35,467 bases of DNA from Flavobacterium undicola (GCF_009909155.2 NZ_JAAAPM020000033.1:1-35467); one strand, 5' to 3'. Positions 17,395 to 26,355 are shown, numbered from the stretch's first letter. Notes: generated by a model from the letters alone, not told the origin. Program-made: numbers and translations.

Positions 17395-17460
17395 CAAACA
17401 CTAAACTTATTATAAAACTAACTTAATAAAAAAAACAACTCTAATAACAAACCAATATTA

Positions 17461-18318
17461 TTATTCTTCAGACACTATAGGTCTTTTATCTATCTCAACA
17501 GCAACATTCATTAAATAAGCCACACCTTTATCATTAATCATAGTCATATTAAGAGTATCTAACATGGCCAACTTTTTAGTTACTAAACCATTAAACTTAT
17601 TATAAGAAATATTCATTTCCTTTAAACCATTCAATTTTTCAAGTGCTAATGGCACTTGACCTGCAAAATTATTTTCAAACAAACTTAAATTTGTCAATTG
17701 TGTTAAATTAGCAACATCCTGACTTAGGGTTCCGCTTAGTTTGTTACTATTTAACAATACTGTCTTTAACGATTTCATTTGGTAAAACGAAGTTGGAATA
17801 GTACCTTCGATTTCATTATTAAACACAGCTAAAGTTTCTAAATTTTGTAAGTTTCCTAAATTAACCGGTAAAACTCCAGATAATCTATTCATATACAATT
17901 CTAAACTTTTCAAATTATTTAAATTACATATCGATTCAGGAATAGCTGCTGATAAACTATTAAAAGACAAGTCTAAAACTTTCAATTCTTTTAAATCCCC
18001 TAAACTAGCAGGAATACTTCCTGATAACTGATTTTTATGTAAATTCAGTTCTTGTAAATTTTTCAAGTCCCCTAACTCAGCTGGAATTGCACCAACCAAA
18101 TTATTATCCTGTAAATCCAAAACAACCACTTTATCATTTAATACCCTAACACCTGTCCAAGTAGTGATCGGTTTAGATAAATCCCATTTCACTTTCCATT
18201 GACTACCATTAGTAGCTTCATAAAATTTCACAAGGATTTCTTTATCTGAAAGTGTCACATTAGCCATCATTGTAAATGAAGCCAAAACCATTAAAAATAG
18301 AGTAAATATCTTTTTCAT
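17461..18318 (-). CDS. Secreted leucine-rich-repeat protein
   Basis: This 285-residue protein has a signal peptide (MKKIFTLFLMVLASFTMMA, about 19-20 residues) and an N-terminal cap of the plant LRR type (LVKFYEATNGSQWKVKWDL). At least seven repeats of about 24 residues follow, with the plant-type pattern L-x-x-L-x-L-x-x-N-x-L-x-G-x-I-P (about 70-240). Such proteins in Bacteroidota are exported and bind partners or surfaces. No type IX secretion C-terminal domain is obvious; the end (EIDKRPIVSEE) is short and polar, so it may remain periplasmic. The gene stands alone, convergent with the SDR relic. The function is unknown. Confidence 0.85.
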   Translation of the reverse strand: MKKIFTLFLMVLASFTMMANVTLSDKEILVKFYEATNGSQWKVKWDLSKPITTWTGVRVLNDKVVVLDLQDNNLVGAIPAELGDLKNLQELNLHKNQLSGSIPASLGDLKELKVLDLSFNSLSAAIPESICNLNNLKSLELYMNRLSGVLPVNLGNLQNLETLAVFNNEIEGTIPTSFYQMKSLKTVLLNSNKLSGTLSQDVANLTQLTNLSLFENNFAGQVPLALEKLNGLKEMNISYNKFNGLVTKKLAMLDTLNMTMINDKGVAYLMNVAVEIDKRPIVSEE

Positions 18319-18463
18319 AATCTCCGCATTTTATTTTGTTCAGATAAATATAACACAATTACCGATTAAACCACTAAAAAAATCGATGAAATACATTTTA
18401 TTTTTACTTTAAAAAGTAATAATCCTACAATTTTAAAAAACATACAATTAAAGTTTTTTTATT

Positions 18464-18471
18464 TATATTTG
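18464..18471 (+). promoter_or_regulatory. -7 box of the DUF1761 gene
   Basis: TATATTTG matches TAnnTTTG exactly, 26 bases before the ATG. No clear TTG lies 17-23 bases upstream, so the assignment is moderate. Confidence 0.4.
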
Positions 18472-18497
18472 AAATACTAATCAAAAAAACCAACACT

Positions 18498-18980
18498 ATG
18501 GAAATTAACTTCTTAGCATTATTTGTAGCAGCTTTATCAACTTTAGTTGTGGGATTCATTTGGTACAATCCAAAAGTATTCGGAACAATATGGATGAAAG
18601 AATCAGGGTTAACCGAAGAAAAAATGAAAGGAGCTAATATGCCTTTGATTTTTATAATGGCTGTCTTCTTCGCCTTTTTAATTGCTATGGTTATACAATT
18701 TTTAACTATTCACCAATGGGGTGCTTTTAGCATGACCGGAGGAAATGTAGCTACAGCAAAACCATCTTACGCCGCATTCATGGCTGATTATGGTACCGCT
18801 TTTAGAACATTCAAACATGGTGCTTTCCACGGTTTTCTTACTGGTCTTTTTCTAGCTTTTCCAATGATTGCAACAAACGCTTTATTCGAAAGAAAAAGTT
18901 GGAAATACACCTTTATTAATAGTGGTTACTGGATTATCTGTTTCATGATTATGGGCGGAATTATCTGTGCTTGGCAATAA
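18498..18980 (+). CDS. DUF1761 family membrane protein
   Basis: This 160-residue integral membrane protein has four predicted helices (about 5-23, 50-70, 108-128 and 140-158). The opening LALFVAALSTLVVGFIWYNP followed by KVFG and W-M-K-E is the recognisable DUF1761 start. No function is known for the family. It is a single gene with its own promoter and ends in a strong terminator shared with the convergent dehydratase gene. No sign of transfer or damage is visible. Confidence 0.85.
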   Translation: MEINFLALFVAALSTLVVGFIWYNPKVFGTIWMKESGLTEEKMKGANMPLIFIMAVFFAFLIAMVIQFLTIHQWGAFSMTGGNVATAKPSYAAFMADYGTAFRTFKHGAFHGFLTGLFLAFPMIATNALFERKSWKYTFINSGYWIICFMIMGGIICAWQ

Positions 18981-18985
18981 AACAA

Positions 18986-19024
18986 AAAAACTCCTCTCAT
19001 TAATAAAAATTGAGAGGAGTTTTT
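18986..19024. terminator. Bidirectional terminator between DUF1761 and PCD genes
   Basis: A perfect 14-bp stem (18986-18999 with 19011-19024) has an 11-base loop, with A-run and T-run on both flanks. It ends both convergent transcripts, starting 5 bases after one stop codon and 3 bases after the other. Confidence 0.88.
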
Positions 19025-19027
19025 CTT

Positions 19028-19306
19028 TTAAAACAATTTTTCTATAGCCTTCGCTAATTCGAAATCCTTGTCCGTAACACCTTTAGCATCGTGGGTTGAT
19101 AATCGAATATTGACTTTATTATACACGTTAAATAATTCAGGATGATGATTTTTAGTTTCTGCCAATAATCCAACTTGAACTATAAAAGCAAGTGCCTGAT
19201 TAAAGTTTTTAAACTGAAATTTTTTCTCTATTCCATCATTCTCAAAAGACCAATTTTCCAATTGCGACAAAACCGACTGTGCTGTTTTTTTATTATAAGT
19301 TTCCAT
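19028..19306 (-). CDS. 4a-Hydroxytetrahydrobiopterin (pterin-4a-carbinolamine) dehydratase
   Basis: This 92-residue cytoplasmic enzyme dehydrates 4a-hydroxytetrahydropterin to recycle the pterin cofactor of aromatic amino acid hydroxylases. The active-site signature E-T-K-N-H-H-P-E-L-F (50-59, His54-His55) is followed by VYNKVNIRLSTHD with His72 and a downstream Asp in the usual places. Length is normal. It is divergent from the gene at 19401, with about 95 bases between. The hydroxylase it would serve is not in the window. Confidence 0.93.
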   Translation of the reverse strand: METYNKKTAQSVLSQLENWSFENDGIEKKFQFKNFNQALAFIVQVGLLAETKNHHPELFNVYNKVNIRLSTHDAKGVTDKDFELAKAIEKLF

Positions 19307-19370
19307 AATCTTTCTTTTCTATAAAATTAGTTATTTTCTAGCTTTAAACAGTCTTGTAGACTTAAAATAG

Positions 19371-19378
19371 TACCTTCG
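19371..19378 (+). promoter_or_regulatory. Probable -7 box before the gene at 19401
   Basis: TACCTTCG differs by one base from TAnnTTTG and lies 22 bases before the TTG start, so the leader would be short. No convincing -33 is seen. Confidence 0.3.
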
Positions 19379-19400
19379 CCAATAATTAATCCCTCAACGT

Positions 19401-20549
19401 TTGAAATCATTTTTTTCATTTAAAATATACGATTCTGTTCAAAATTTGCCTGTTGAATGGGATGTTTTGGCTGCAAAGAATATTTTTCTGTCTCGAAACT
19501 ATCTAAACATTTTAGAAACTACGGCTCCAAAAAATATGTCTTGCCGTTTTATTGCTTTATTTCAAAACGAAGAAATTATTGGGATCAGTATTTCTCAGTT
19601 TTTAGATTTAAGCCAAATACCTTCTTTTGGTGAAAGAGACAATTGTTTAAGGACTAAAATTCGGAATTTTGTTTTCAAAAGATTTGGTTCCAAAGTGCTC
19701 ATCATCGGCAATAATATGTTAACGGGACAAAACGGTATTTTATTTAATAAAAAAACATCTTTAAAAACGATTTTTGGATTATTGAAAAAAGCTACTGAAG
19801 CATTAGAACAAGAGTATAAAAAACAAGGCAACAAACCCCATCTTACTATTTTTAAAGATTATTCGAAAGCAGAAATCAACTGTTTTGACAACCCCGAATA
19901 TGATTCTTTCTATAGATTTTCAACCCAACCCAATATGATCTTTAACATCAAGGATTCTTGGCAATTTTTTGATGACTACATAGCTGATAAGAACAAAAAA
20001 TACCGCGATCAATACAAAAGAGCCAGAAAAAAAGCAACGGGTATAAGCAAACAAAAACTAAGTCTCGAAGACATTCAAAAACACAAAGACCGTATCCATT
20101 ATTTATACCTAAATGTAGCTCAAAAAGCCGCCTTTAACACCTTTTACCTGGATGAAAACCACTTTGAAACATTCAAAAAAAATCTAAAAGACCGATTTTT
20201 ATTTTATGGCTATTTCGAAAACAATGAATTAATTGGCTTTAATACTTTAATAAAAAATGGCGTGGATATCGACACTTATTTCCTGGGTTACGATGAAAAT
20301 TGCCAAAAAGAAAAAATGCTCTATTTGAACATGTTGTATGACATGATAGGCTATTCTATCAACAAAAAATACGATCGAATTATTTTTGCCCGAACAGCAT
20401 TAGAAATAAAAAGTTCGGTAGGTGCAAAAGCAGTGGATATGTTTGGACTTATCAAACACAACAATCCATTTTTGAATTTATTTGTATCCAAAACATTTCA
20501 TTATTTTGAACCCAAAATAGAATGGCAAGAACGAAATCCTTTCAAATAA
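19401..20549 (+). CDS. GNAT-fold (FemAB/BioF2-like) protein
   Basis: This 382-residue soluble protein opens with a TTG codon; no ATG lies near enough to serve. The second half (about 190-345) shows the pattern of the acetyltransferase families often listed as GNAT/BioF2-like: a Lys/Arg-rich stretch KKYRDQYKRARKKA, then FYGYFENNELIGFNTLI, then YFLGYDENCQKEKMLYLNML, a beta-helix-beta arrangement similar to FemX-type aminoacyl transferases. Related Bacteroidota proteins are sometimes mislabelled as 8-amino-7-oxononanoate synthase. Substrate and donor are unknown. It converges with the diacylglycerol kinase gene 5 bases away, with no visible terminator between them. Confidence 0.7.
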   Translation: MKSFFSFKIYDSVQNLPVEWDVLAAKNIFLSRNYLNILETTAPKNMSCRFIALFQNEEIIGISISQFLDLSQIPSFGERDNCLRTKIRNFVFKRFGSKVLIIGNNMLTGQNGILFNKKTSLKTIFGLLKKATEALEQEYKKQGNKPHLTIFKDYSKAEINCFDNPEYDSFYRFSTQPNMIFNIKDSWQFFDDYIADKNKKYRDQYKRARKKATGISKQKLSLEDIQKHKDRIHYLYLNVAQKAAFNTFYLDENHFETFKKNLKDRFLFYGYFENNELIGFNTLIKNGVDIDTYFLGYDENCQKEKMLYLNMLYDMIGYSINKKYDRIIFARTALEIKSSVGAKAVDMFGLIKHNNPFLNLFVSKTFHYFEPKIEWQERNPFK

Positions 20550-20554
20550 AAGGG

Positions 20555-21433
20555 CTAAATTTTGAGTGTTGCAATTTTTAATTTCCTAGTTGATATCGAA
20601 ATATCCAAATTGGTTTCTTTACCACAATATTCTCCGTCAATTTGAAAACTTGTTGGTTTATTGATACTAATCAAGGCTTTCTCAGTAGAAATAACAGTAA
20701 CATCTCCAGATGAAACCGGAATTTTCCCCATGATAATTTTGACAAAAACACGAAAATTTATCCTTCTCAAAATAATCAACTCAAACTTACCGTCACTCAT
20801 AATCCCTATGGGGTTAATCACAACTCCTGTTCCATATTTTTGAGAATTAGCAACAACAATCATTTGTGCTTTGGTTTCAATCAGTTGCTCCTTACTTTGT
20901 ATACTCACCCGAAATGATTTTCCTTCATGCAATAAGGTCTTAAAAACTTGCAAAGCGTAACCTAATTTTCCTCGAATGGCACTTTTTTCGTAATTCTTAA
21001 TCAAATCAGCATTTAATCCTAAATCGCTCAAATGAATACACATTCGATTATTAATACTTATAAAATCAATGGCTACAAAATGATTTTGAAAGGCAATAGA
21101 AATATTCTCTTCTTGAGATTTCATCAAACCCAAATCGGTTGCTAAACCATTGGCAGAACCTACCGGCAATATCCCAAAAACAACATCTTGCTGTTCTAAA
21201 GCTTCGGCTACTAATTTTATTGTTCCATCTCCTCCTGCAATAATAACACGCTCCGGATGATTTTGAATATAATACTCCCGTATGTTTTTCAAATCATCAA
21301 CTCCTGTGGTTTCTAAACAATACAAATTCAGATTTAAATATTTGGCGTAATGAGACACTTGATCAATCAAAAAAGCTTTATCAACCCCTCCCGAAATGGG
21401 ATTCACCACCATCATCACATTATTTTTCTCCAT
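20555..21433 (-). CDS. Diacylglycerol kinase / lipid kinase (YegS-DagK family)
   Basis: This 292-residue kinase has an N-terminal DAGK catalytic domain (MMVVNPISGG at 7-16, AGGDGTIKLVAEAL with GGDGT at 67-71, ILPVGSANGLATDLG at 88-102) and a C-terminal beta-sandwich with FQIDGEYCG. It would phosphorylate diacylglycerol or a similar lipid with ATP at the inner membrane. It is divergent from the App1-like phosphatase gene, with 61 bases between the two starts. The pair may work as opposing kinase and phosphatase. The exact lipid is not predictable. Confidence 0.9.
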   Translation of the reverse strand: MEKNNVMMVVNPISGGVDKAFLIDQVSHYAKYLNLNLYCLETTGVDDLKNIREYYIQNHPERVIIAGGDGTIKLVAEALEQQDVVFGILPVGSANGLATDLGLMKSQEENISIAFQNHFVAIDFISINNRMCIHLSDLGLNADLIKNYEKSAIRGKLGYALQVFKTLLHEGKSFRVSIQSKEQLIETKAQMIVVANSQKYGTGVVINPIGIMSDGKFELIILRRINFRVFVKIIMGKIPVSSGDVTVISTEKALISINKPTSFQIDGEYCGKETNLDISISTRKLKIATLKI

Positions 21434-21494
21434 TTTACTCCATATTTGTCTTAAAAATAACTAATTTAGAATACAATACAAAGAAACACTATAA

Positions 21495-22460
21495 ATGAAG
21501 CCCATCATAAAATTATATCGTGGTTATGCCAACGAACAAGAATTAATTGTAATGGGACATATTTTTCTGCCCACAAAAAAAGTAGATTACGATTTTCAGG
21601 ATAAAAATTTCAAAAACGCGAGTTCCATAATTGGAATGTACCGAATGAAAACCTGGGCTAATGCCGATATTTATTTAACCCACAACCTTAAAGTAATTCA
21701 TACCAAAACACTTATCGACGGTTATTTTAAATTCTGTATTCCACTTGATCAAATCGATTATGGCTGGGTAGATTATGAGGTAAGTTTGAACTATGAAGAT
21801 GAAACCATTGCTGCAAAAGAAAGCTACATTCGCCCAAAAATTGACCATTTGGGCATTATCTCTGATATTGACGATACTTTTTTAGTTTCTTATACGCTCA
21901 ACCCATTAAAAAAGATGTACAATCTACTTTTTAAAAATGTGAATCGGCGTAAGGTTTTTGAAGATGTTACTGTACATTATCAAGCATTGAGTCAATCAGG
22001 CAGAAGCAAGAATGAGGAATTAAATGTCTTTTTTTATGTTTCCAGTAGCGAGTGGAATTTATACCGTTTTATTGTCAAGTTTACCGAAATTCATCAATTA
22101 CCAAAAGCCGTTTTACTATTAAAAGATATTAAAACCAGTTTGACTAATTTTTTCTGGACCGGAAGAGGTAGTCACAATCATAAATTTGAAAAAATAAAAC
22201 ACATATTAGAATTTTATCCTAATTTAAAATATGTCCTTATTGGCGATGATTCACAGGAAGATCCTTATTTATATGAAGCCATTTCTAAAATTTTCCCTTT
22301 AACCATTCAAGCTATTTATATTAGACAAACAGCCAAAAACAAAAAAAAGAAAGTCATTAAAGCTCTTCAAAATCTGGAAAGTCTTTCGGTAGAGGTTTGT
22401 TATTTCAAAAAAAGCAAAGAAGCGATAGCTCATTCAAAAAAAATAGGCTTAATCAATTAA
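21495..22460 (+). CDS. App1-type phosphatidate phosphatase domain protein (DUF2183)
   Basis: This 321-residue protein has the conserved catalytic core of the yeast App1 family. The HAD-like motif DIDDT is at residues 124-128, the second motif FFYVSSSEWNLY follows, then the basic segment and LIGDDSQEDPYLY. In App1, these residues dephosphorylate phosphatidate to diacylglycerol. The N-terminal 110 residues form a beta-rich domain. It shares a 61-base divergent promoter region with the lipid kinase, which carries out the reverse chemistry. A terminator-like hairpin lies at 22618. Confidence is high for the domain and moderate for the substrate. Confidence 0.88.
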   Translation: MKPIIKLYRGYANEQELIVMGHIFLPTKKVDYDFQDKNFKNASSIIGMYRMKTWANADIYLTHNLKVIHTKTLIDGYFKFCIPLDQIDYGWVDYEVSLNYEDETIAAKESYIRPKIDHLGIISDIDDTFLVSYTLNPLKKMYNLLFKNVNRRKVFEDVTVHYQALSQSGRSKNEELNVFFYVSSSEWNLYRFIVKFTEIHQLPKAVLLLKDIKTSLTNFFWTGRGSHNHKFEKIKHILEFYPNLKYVLIGDDSQEDPYLYEAISKIFPLTIQAIYIRQTAKNKKKKVIKALQNLESLSVEVCYFKKSKEAIAHSKKIGLIN

Positions 22461-22617
22461 CACTAATCATTTTAAAGAACGGCCTAATTCATCCGATTGA
22501 GTGATTTTTGATTAGTAAAAAATTAAATTCACCAATTTTCTTTTTTGCTTGATCAAAAAAGAAACAAAAAAATCAAGTCTTACACTTCCTCGTCGGTCAA
22601 ATTAGTTTTCGAATACT

Positions 22618-22658
22618 AAAAGAAAAGAACTCGCTAACGCTCAAACAGCTTTTCTTTT
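22618..22658. terminator. Possible terminator after the App1-like gene
   Basis: A 10-bp stem (AAAAGAAAAG with CTTTTCTTTT) has a 21-base loop. It is rich in A-T pairs and about 160 bases past the stop, so terminator function is uncertain. Confidence 0.35.
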
Positions 22659-22746
22659 TACGCATTCTTCAAACATTTGACACTCGACTGCGGAAGCTAA
22701 GGACAAGTAAAAACCTTATTTTTTTATATTTTAATTAATCCCTAAA

Positions 22747-22886
22747 GCCTAGCCCAGACCAAAGTGGAAAGCCCGGAATCTCGTTGTTTAGTTTTTACAG
22801 GGGCACAAAGCGACTGAAAGAAGCTCTTGTGGCGCTATATAAAAACAAACAACGAGATGAGGACTTGTAGCGAAGTGCTGGAATAG
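22747..22886. repeat. Structured extragenic element, REP-like
   Basis: A perfect 12-bp stem (ATCTCGTTGTTT at 22778-22789 with 22847-22858) continues, after one bulged A, into GTTTTT paired with AAAAAC. Its inner loop has a further short stem. The outer flanks are GC-rich compared with the surroundings and carry AGCCCAGACC on one side and TGGAATAGCT on the other. They resemble the ends of extragenic elements common between Flavobacterium genes, as I remember them. It ends directly at the ABC-F stop codon. Only one copy is in the window. Confidence 0.5.
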
Positions 22887-24794
22887 CTACAAATTATCTA
22901 TTTCTTCCTGAACAATCTCCCAATCTAATAATAATTGGTCTAAATCGGCTTTCTTTTTATTGTAGGCTTTAAAAAAGGCCGCATCTTCGATGTGTTTGTC
23001 ATAATTAGAAGCAAGCATTTTATCATCATGCTGAATATCTTTTTCCAATTGTTTGATTTGGCTTTCCACCTTACTCAAACGATTCTGTAATGACTTCCCT
23101 TTCTTTTGATCTTCGTAAGAGGCTTTTTTGCTTTCTTTAGGCGCAGCAGCTTTAGCTACATCTTTTTTCTCTACTTCACGCATGTTCTCCAAATTGCGTT
23201 GCTCTAAGAAATAATTGATGTCTCCTAAATATTCTTTTATTTTTTGATCTTTAAACTCGTATACAATATTAGACATCCCTTGCAAGAAATCCCTATCGTG
23301 AGAAACCAACAGTAAGGTTCCTCCAAATTTTTGCAAAGCGGCCTTTAAAACGTTCTTAGACTTAATATCCAAGTGGTTTGTAGGCTCATCCATCAACAAA
23401 ACATTAATAGGTTGCAAAAGCAATTTACATAAGGCCAGACGGTTTCTTTCACCCCCTGAAAGGACTTTTACCTTTTTCTCTACATCGTCGCCACGAAACA
23501 AAAACGAACCTAACATATCACGCACTTTCGAACGGTTGGTATCCATTGCAGCATCCTCCATGGTTTGCAACAAGGTAATTTCACCATCCAAATATTCAGC
23601 TTGATTTTGAGCAAAATACCCCAATTGCACGTTATGACCTAATTTAATATTTCCTTCGTACTCAAATTCATTTACTAAGGCTTTTATAAAAGTAGATTTT
23701 CCTTGTCCATTTTGTCCCACAAAGGCAATCTTGCTTCCACGTTCCACCAATAAAGAAATCTCTTTTAAAATTGTCTTTTCACCGTAGGCTTTAGTTACAT
23801 TTTCGGCTTCAACAACGACTTTTCCTGGCTCTTTTGAAACTGGAAACGAAATATTCATTACCGAATTATCATCTTCATCTACTTCAATTCGCTCTACTTT
23901 ATCCAATTTTTTAATTAAAGACTGCGCCATCGAAGCTTTAGAAGCTTTGGCACGGAATTTTTCAATTAACTTTTCGGTTTCTTCAATTTTCTTGGCTTGG
24001 TTTTTTTGAGTAGCCAATTGTTTTTCACGAATTTCGTGACGCAATTCTAAATATTGCGAATAAGGTTTATTGAAATCGTAAGCTTTTCCAAGAGAAATTT
24101 CGATAGTTCTATTGGTTACATTATCCAAAAACATTTTATCGTGCGATACAATCACCACAACACCCGGATAATTACGCAAGAAACTTTCTAACCAAATGAT
24201 ACTTTCAATATCCAAGTGATTCGTAGGCTCATCCAGCAACAAAACATCATTATTTTGCAATAATAATTTAGCTAACTCGATACGCATTCTCCAACCTCCC
24301 GAAAAAGTTTCAGTTTGATTATCGAATACTTCTCTTTTGAAGCCCAATCCTAAAAGAATTTTTTCGGTATCTCCTACATAATTATAACCGCCTAATAAAT
24401 CAAAACGATGCGTATAATCAGATAGATCTTCAATTATTTTGCTATACTCGTCACTTTCATAATCGGTTCTGGTAACCAATTGATGATTGATTTCCTCTAG
24501 TTTTTTCTCAACAATTTTAATCTCGATAAAAGCTTCATAAGCTTCCTCAAGAACGGTTCTTCCTCTTTCAAAATCAATATCCTGACGTAAGAATCCCATT
24601 CGAATATCTTTCTCTTGAGAAATCACACCCGAATCAGGAGCAAAATCCCTTGCCAACATTTTTAGCATCGTGGATTTTCCAGCACCATTTTTCCCTACAA
24701 GACCGACTCTATCCCCAGCTCCTAATCTAAAGGTTACCTCTTCAAACAAATAAGTACCACCAAACGAAACCGATAAATTGTGTATATTAAGCAT
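22887..24794 (-). CDS. ABC-F family ATPase
   Basis: This 635-residue soluble protein has two ABC domains and no membrane part. Walker A motifs are GKNGAGKST (34-42) and, in the second half, GQNGQGKST near residue 365. Signatures are FSGGWRMRIELA and LSGGERNRLALCK, and Walker B motifs are LLLDEPTNHLD and LLMDEPTNHLD. A charged linker lies between the domains and a coiled coil at about 560-635. ABC-F proteins act on the ribosome or regulate translation; the layout is that of Uup/YheS-like housekeeping members rather than resistance proteins. It is divergent from the DUF983 gene. Confidence 0.93.
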   Translation of the reverse strand: MLNIHNLSVSFGGTYLFEEVTFRLGAGDRVGLVGKNGAGKSTMLKMLARDFAPDSGVISQEKDIRMGFLRQDIDFERGRTVLEEAYEAFIEIKIVEKKLEEINHQLVTRTDYESDEYSKIIEDLSDYTHRFDLLGGYNYVGDTEKILLGLGFKREVFDNQTETFSGGWRMRIELAKLLLQNNDVLLLDEPTNHLDIESIIWLESFLRNYPGVVVIVSHDKMFLDNVTNRTIEISLGKAYDFNKPYSQYLELRHEIREKQLATQKNQAKKIEETEKLIEKFRAKASKASMAQSLIKKLDKVERIEVDEDDNSVMNISFPVSKEPGKVVVEAENVTKAYGEKTILKEISLLVERGSKIAFVGQNGQGKSTFIKALVNEFEYEGNIKLGHNVQLGYFAQNQAEYLDGEITLLQTMEDAAMDTNRSKVRDMLGSFLFRGDDVEKKVKVLSGGERNRLALCKLLLQPINVLLMDEPTNHLDIKSKNVLKAALQKFGGTLLLVSHDRDFLQGMSNIVYEFKDQKIKEYLGDINYFLEQRNLENMREVEKKDVAKAAAPKESKKASYEDQKKGKSLQNRLSKVESQIKQLEKDIQHDDKMLASNYDKHIEDAAFFKAYNKKKADLDQLLLDWEIVQEEIDNL

Positions 24795-24814
24795 ATTTTG
24801 TGACTAATGTTACA

Positions 24815-24843
24815 TTGGTACTTTTTCAAAAAATGTACCTTTG
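24815..24843 (+). promoter_or_regulatory. Promoter of the DUF983 gene
   Basis: TTG (24815-24817), 18 bases, then TACCTTTG (24836-24843) match the flavobacterial consensus. The expected start is near 24850, leaving a leader of only about 10 bases before the ATG at 24860. This argues against the upstream in-frame TTG at 24854 as start. Confidence 0.65.
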
Positions 24844-24859
24844 ATAAAAATTTTTGCAA

Positions 24860-25240
24860 ATGTTAAAAAAAGGATCCAAACTAAATAGTATTTTAACAGG
24901 AACTTGTCCTAAATGTCAGAATGAGAGTATGTATTTAGACAAAAATCCATACAATTTACTTTCTACGCTTAAAATGCATGAAAAATGTAGCCATTGCGGA
25001 TTAAGGTATCAAATCGAACCTTCCTTTTTTTACGGAGCCATGTATGTTAGTTATGGACTAAATGTTGCTATTGGAATCGCTGTTTTCATAATCTCTTATG
25101 TCTTTCTTCATTCTTCTATAGAAACCGCTTTCATTGCCATAGTAAGCGCTCTTATTATTTTATTCCCTTTAGTTCTTAGAGGCTCACGAAATCTCTACAT
25201 TAACATGTTTGTTAGTTACAAACCCAATTCCAAAACTTAA
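24860..25240 (+). CDS. DUF983 family membrane protein
   Basis: This protein of 126 residues from the chosen ATG has an N-terminal zinc-ribbon-like motif, with CPKCQNE and KCSHCGLRYQIEPSFFYGAMYVSYG in order, followed by two membrane helices (about 50-75 and 80-105). The CxxC...CxxC with E-P-x-F-F/Y-x-G-A pattern is the DUF983 signature. Function is unknown. An in-frame TTG at 24854 would add two residues but sits at the predicted transcription start. It converges with the oxidoreductase gene 2 bases away. Confidence 0.9.
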   Translation: MLKKGSKLNSILTGTCPKCQNESMYLDKNPYNLLSTLKMHEKCSHCGLRYQIEPSFFYGAMYVSYGLNVAIGIAVFIISYVFLHSSIETAFIAIVSALIILFPLVLRGSRNLYINMFVSYKPNSKT

Positions 25241-25242
25241 GA

Positions 25243-26295
25243 TTATCTCTTATTCTTTGGTTCAAATCGTTTTATATTGATTTCTTTTTCTAACGGAATA
25301 TCATTTTCTATAGAATCAAACAAAGCTTTAGCCATTGCTGGCCCGAGCATCACCCCTCTTGTTCCTAATCCGTTTAAGACATGAACGGATTTATACTCAG
25401 CATGTGTTCCTACTAATGGCCTGCGATCTCTTACAGTGGGACGTATGCCCGCAAAATGAGATACAATTTCAAATTCGCAATCAATAATTTCCTTTATACG
25501 ATCGATTAGTTCTTGCTTTCCTTCTTCGGTAGGCGTATCAGTTTTGTCTTTCCAATTATAAGTAGCCCCTACTTTAAACAATCCATCACCAAGCGGAAGA
25601 ATAAATACAGAAGTATTGACAATAACATCCAAATCTAATTCGGGTGCTTTGATAATAAAAAGCTCGCCTTTTGTTCCATCCAAAGGCAAATTATTAAAAT
25701 AAGGATTTGCGTGCAAACCAAAACCTTCAGCAAAAATAATGTGTTTAGCTTCAATGTTTTTGTATCGAATACTATCCGATAAAACTTCTAACGCTTCGTA
25801 ATCAAAAGATTCCTGAACCAAAAGCTGCTGTTGCAAAAGATACGTTTTATAGTGTTCCAATAAAGAAGCGGTATCTACATAACCCGTATGTAGAACTTCC
25901 CCATAATTATAGGGTGAATCAATTCCGGAGTATTTTTTTGTGATTATTGAAGTAGACAAAAAAGGAGCTAGAGCGGGCTTATCCGAAGCAGCAAACCAAT
26001 TATTTTGTTCTTCGATAGAGAAGAATTTACGCAAAATAGGTTTTTTAAAATCTACCTTAACTTGAAGTTTTTTTTCTAAATCAACATAAAATTGATTCAT
26101 CAAAATCAGCTGTTCCCTAGCTTGCCAAACTTCACTAAAACGCTTTAAAATAACCGGATTATATAAACCACCCGCTATTTTGGAAGAATTTTGCGAATCA
26201 TTATCCACAACTAAAATATTCTTATTATTTGCTAAAGCAATTTCAGAAAACGAAATTCCAGCTAATCCACAACCTACTATTAAATAATCAATCAT
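25243..26295 (-). CDS. FAD-dependent oxidoreductase of the DAO family
   Basis: This 350-residue flavoprotein opens with the dinucleotide-binding motif IVGCGLAGIS (Gly8, Gly10, Gly13), followed by an acidic strand end VVDND and the DAO-type segment KIAGGLYNP. Near the C-terminus HFAGIRPTVRDRRPLVG and LNGLGTRGVMLGPAMA are the usual FAD-contacting and substrate-facing motifs. It probably oxidises an amino acid or amine, but the substrate is unknown. The gene follows gldN on the same strand, yet a terminator at 26334-26355 separates them. A TATTTTTG box (26313-26320) may start its own transcript. Confidence 0.85.
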   Translation of the reverse strand: MIDYLIVGCGLAGISFSEIALANNKNILVVDNDSQNSSKIAGGLYNPVILKRFSEVWQAREQLILMNQFYVDLEKKLQVKVDFKKPILRKFFSIEEQNNWFAASDKPALAPFLSTSIITKKYSGIDSPYNYGEVLHTGYVDTASLLEHYKTYLLQQQLLVQESFDYEALEVLSDSIRYKNIEAKHIIFAEGFGLHANPYFNNLPLDGTKGELFIIKAPELDLDVIVNTSVFILPLGDGLFKVGATYNWKDKTDTPTEEGKQELIDRIKEIIDCEFEIVSHFAGIRPTVRDRRPLVGTHAEYKSVHVLNGLGTRGVMLGPAMAKALFDSIENDIPLEKEINIKRFEPKNKR

Positions 26296-26333
26296 ACTAT
26301 CTAAATAAAAAACAAAAATACAGAAAACAAAAA

Positions 26334-26355
26334 ACTCTTACCATTAGGTAAGAGT
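26334..26355 (-). terminator. Terminator of the gldKLMN operon
   Basis: A perfect 9-bp stem (ACTCTTACC with GGTAAGAGT) and a 4-base loop are followed on the minus strand by a T-run. It lies 24 bases after the gldN stop. Confidence 0.82.

Larger units (their letters stand above)
22461..22886. other. Gene-free region between convergent genes
   Basis: The region holds no open frame of interest. It contains a short stem at 22548-22577 (CTTGAT with ATCAAG), a longer terminator-like hairpin at 22618-22658, an AT stretch, and a structured extragenic element at 22747-22886. Confidence 0.8.

Noticed and set aside
24854..24859. TTG start two codons before the DUF983 ATG
   Set aside because: It would sit almost at the transcription start, and an ATG follows immediately.
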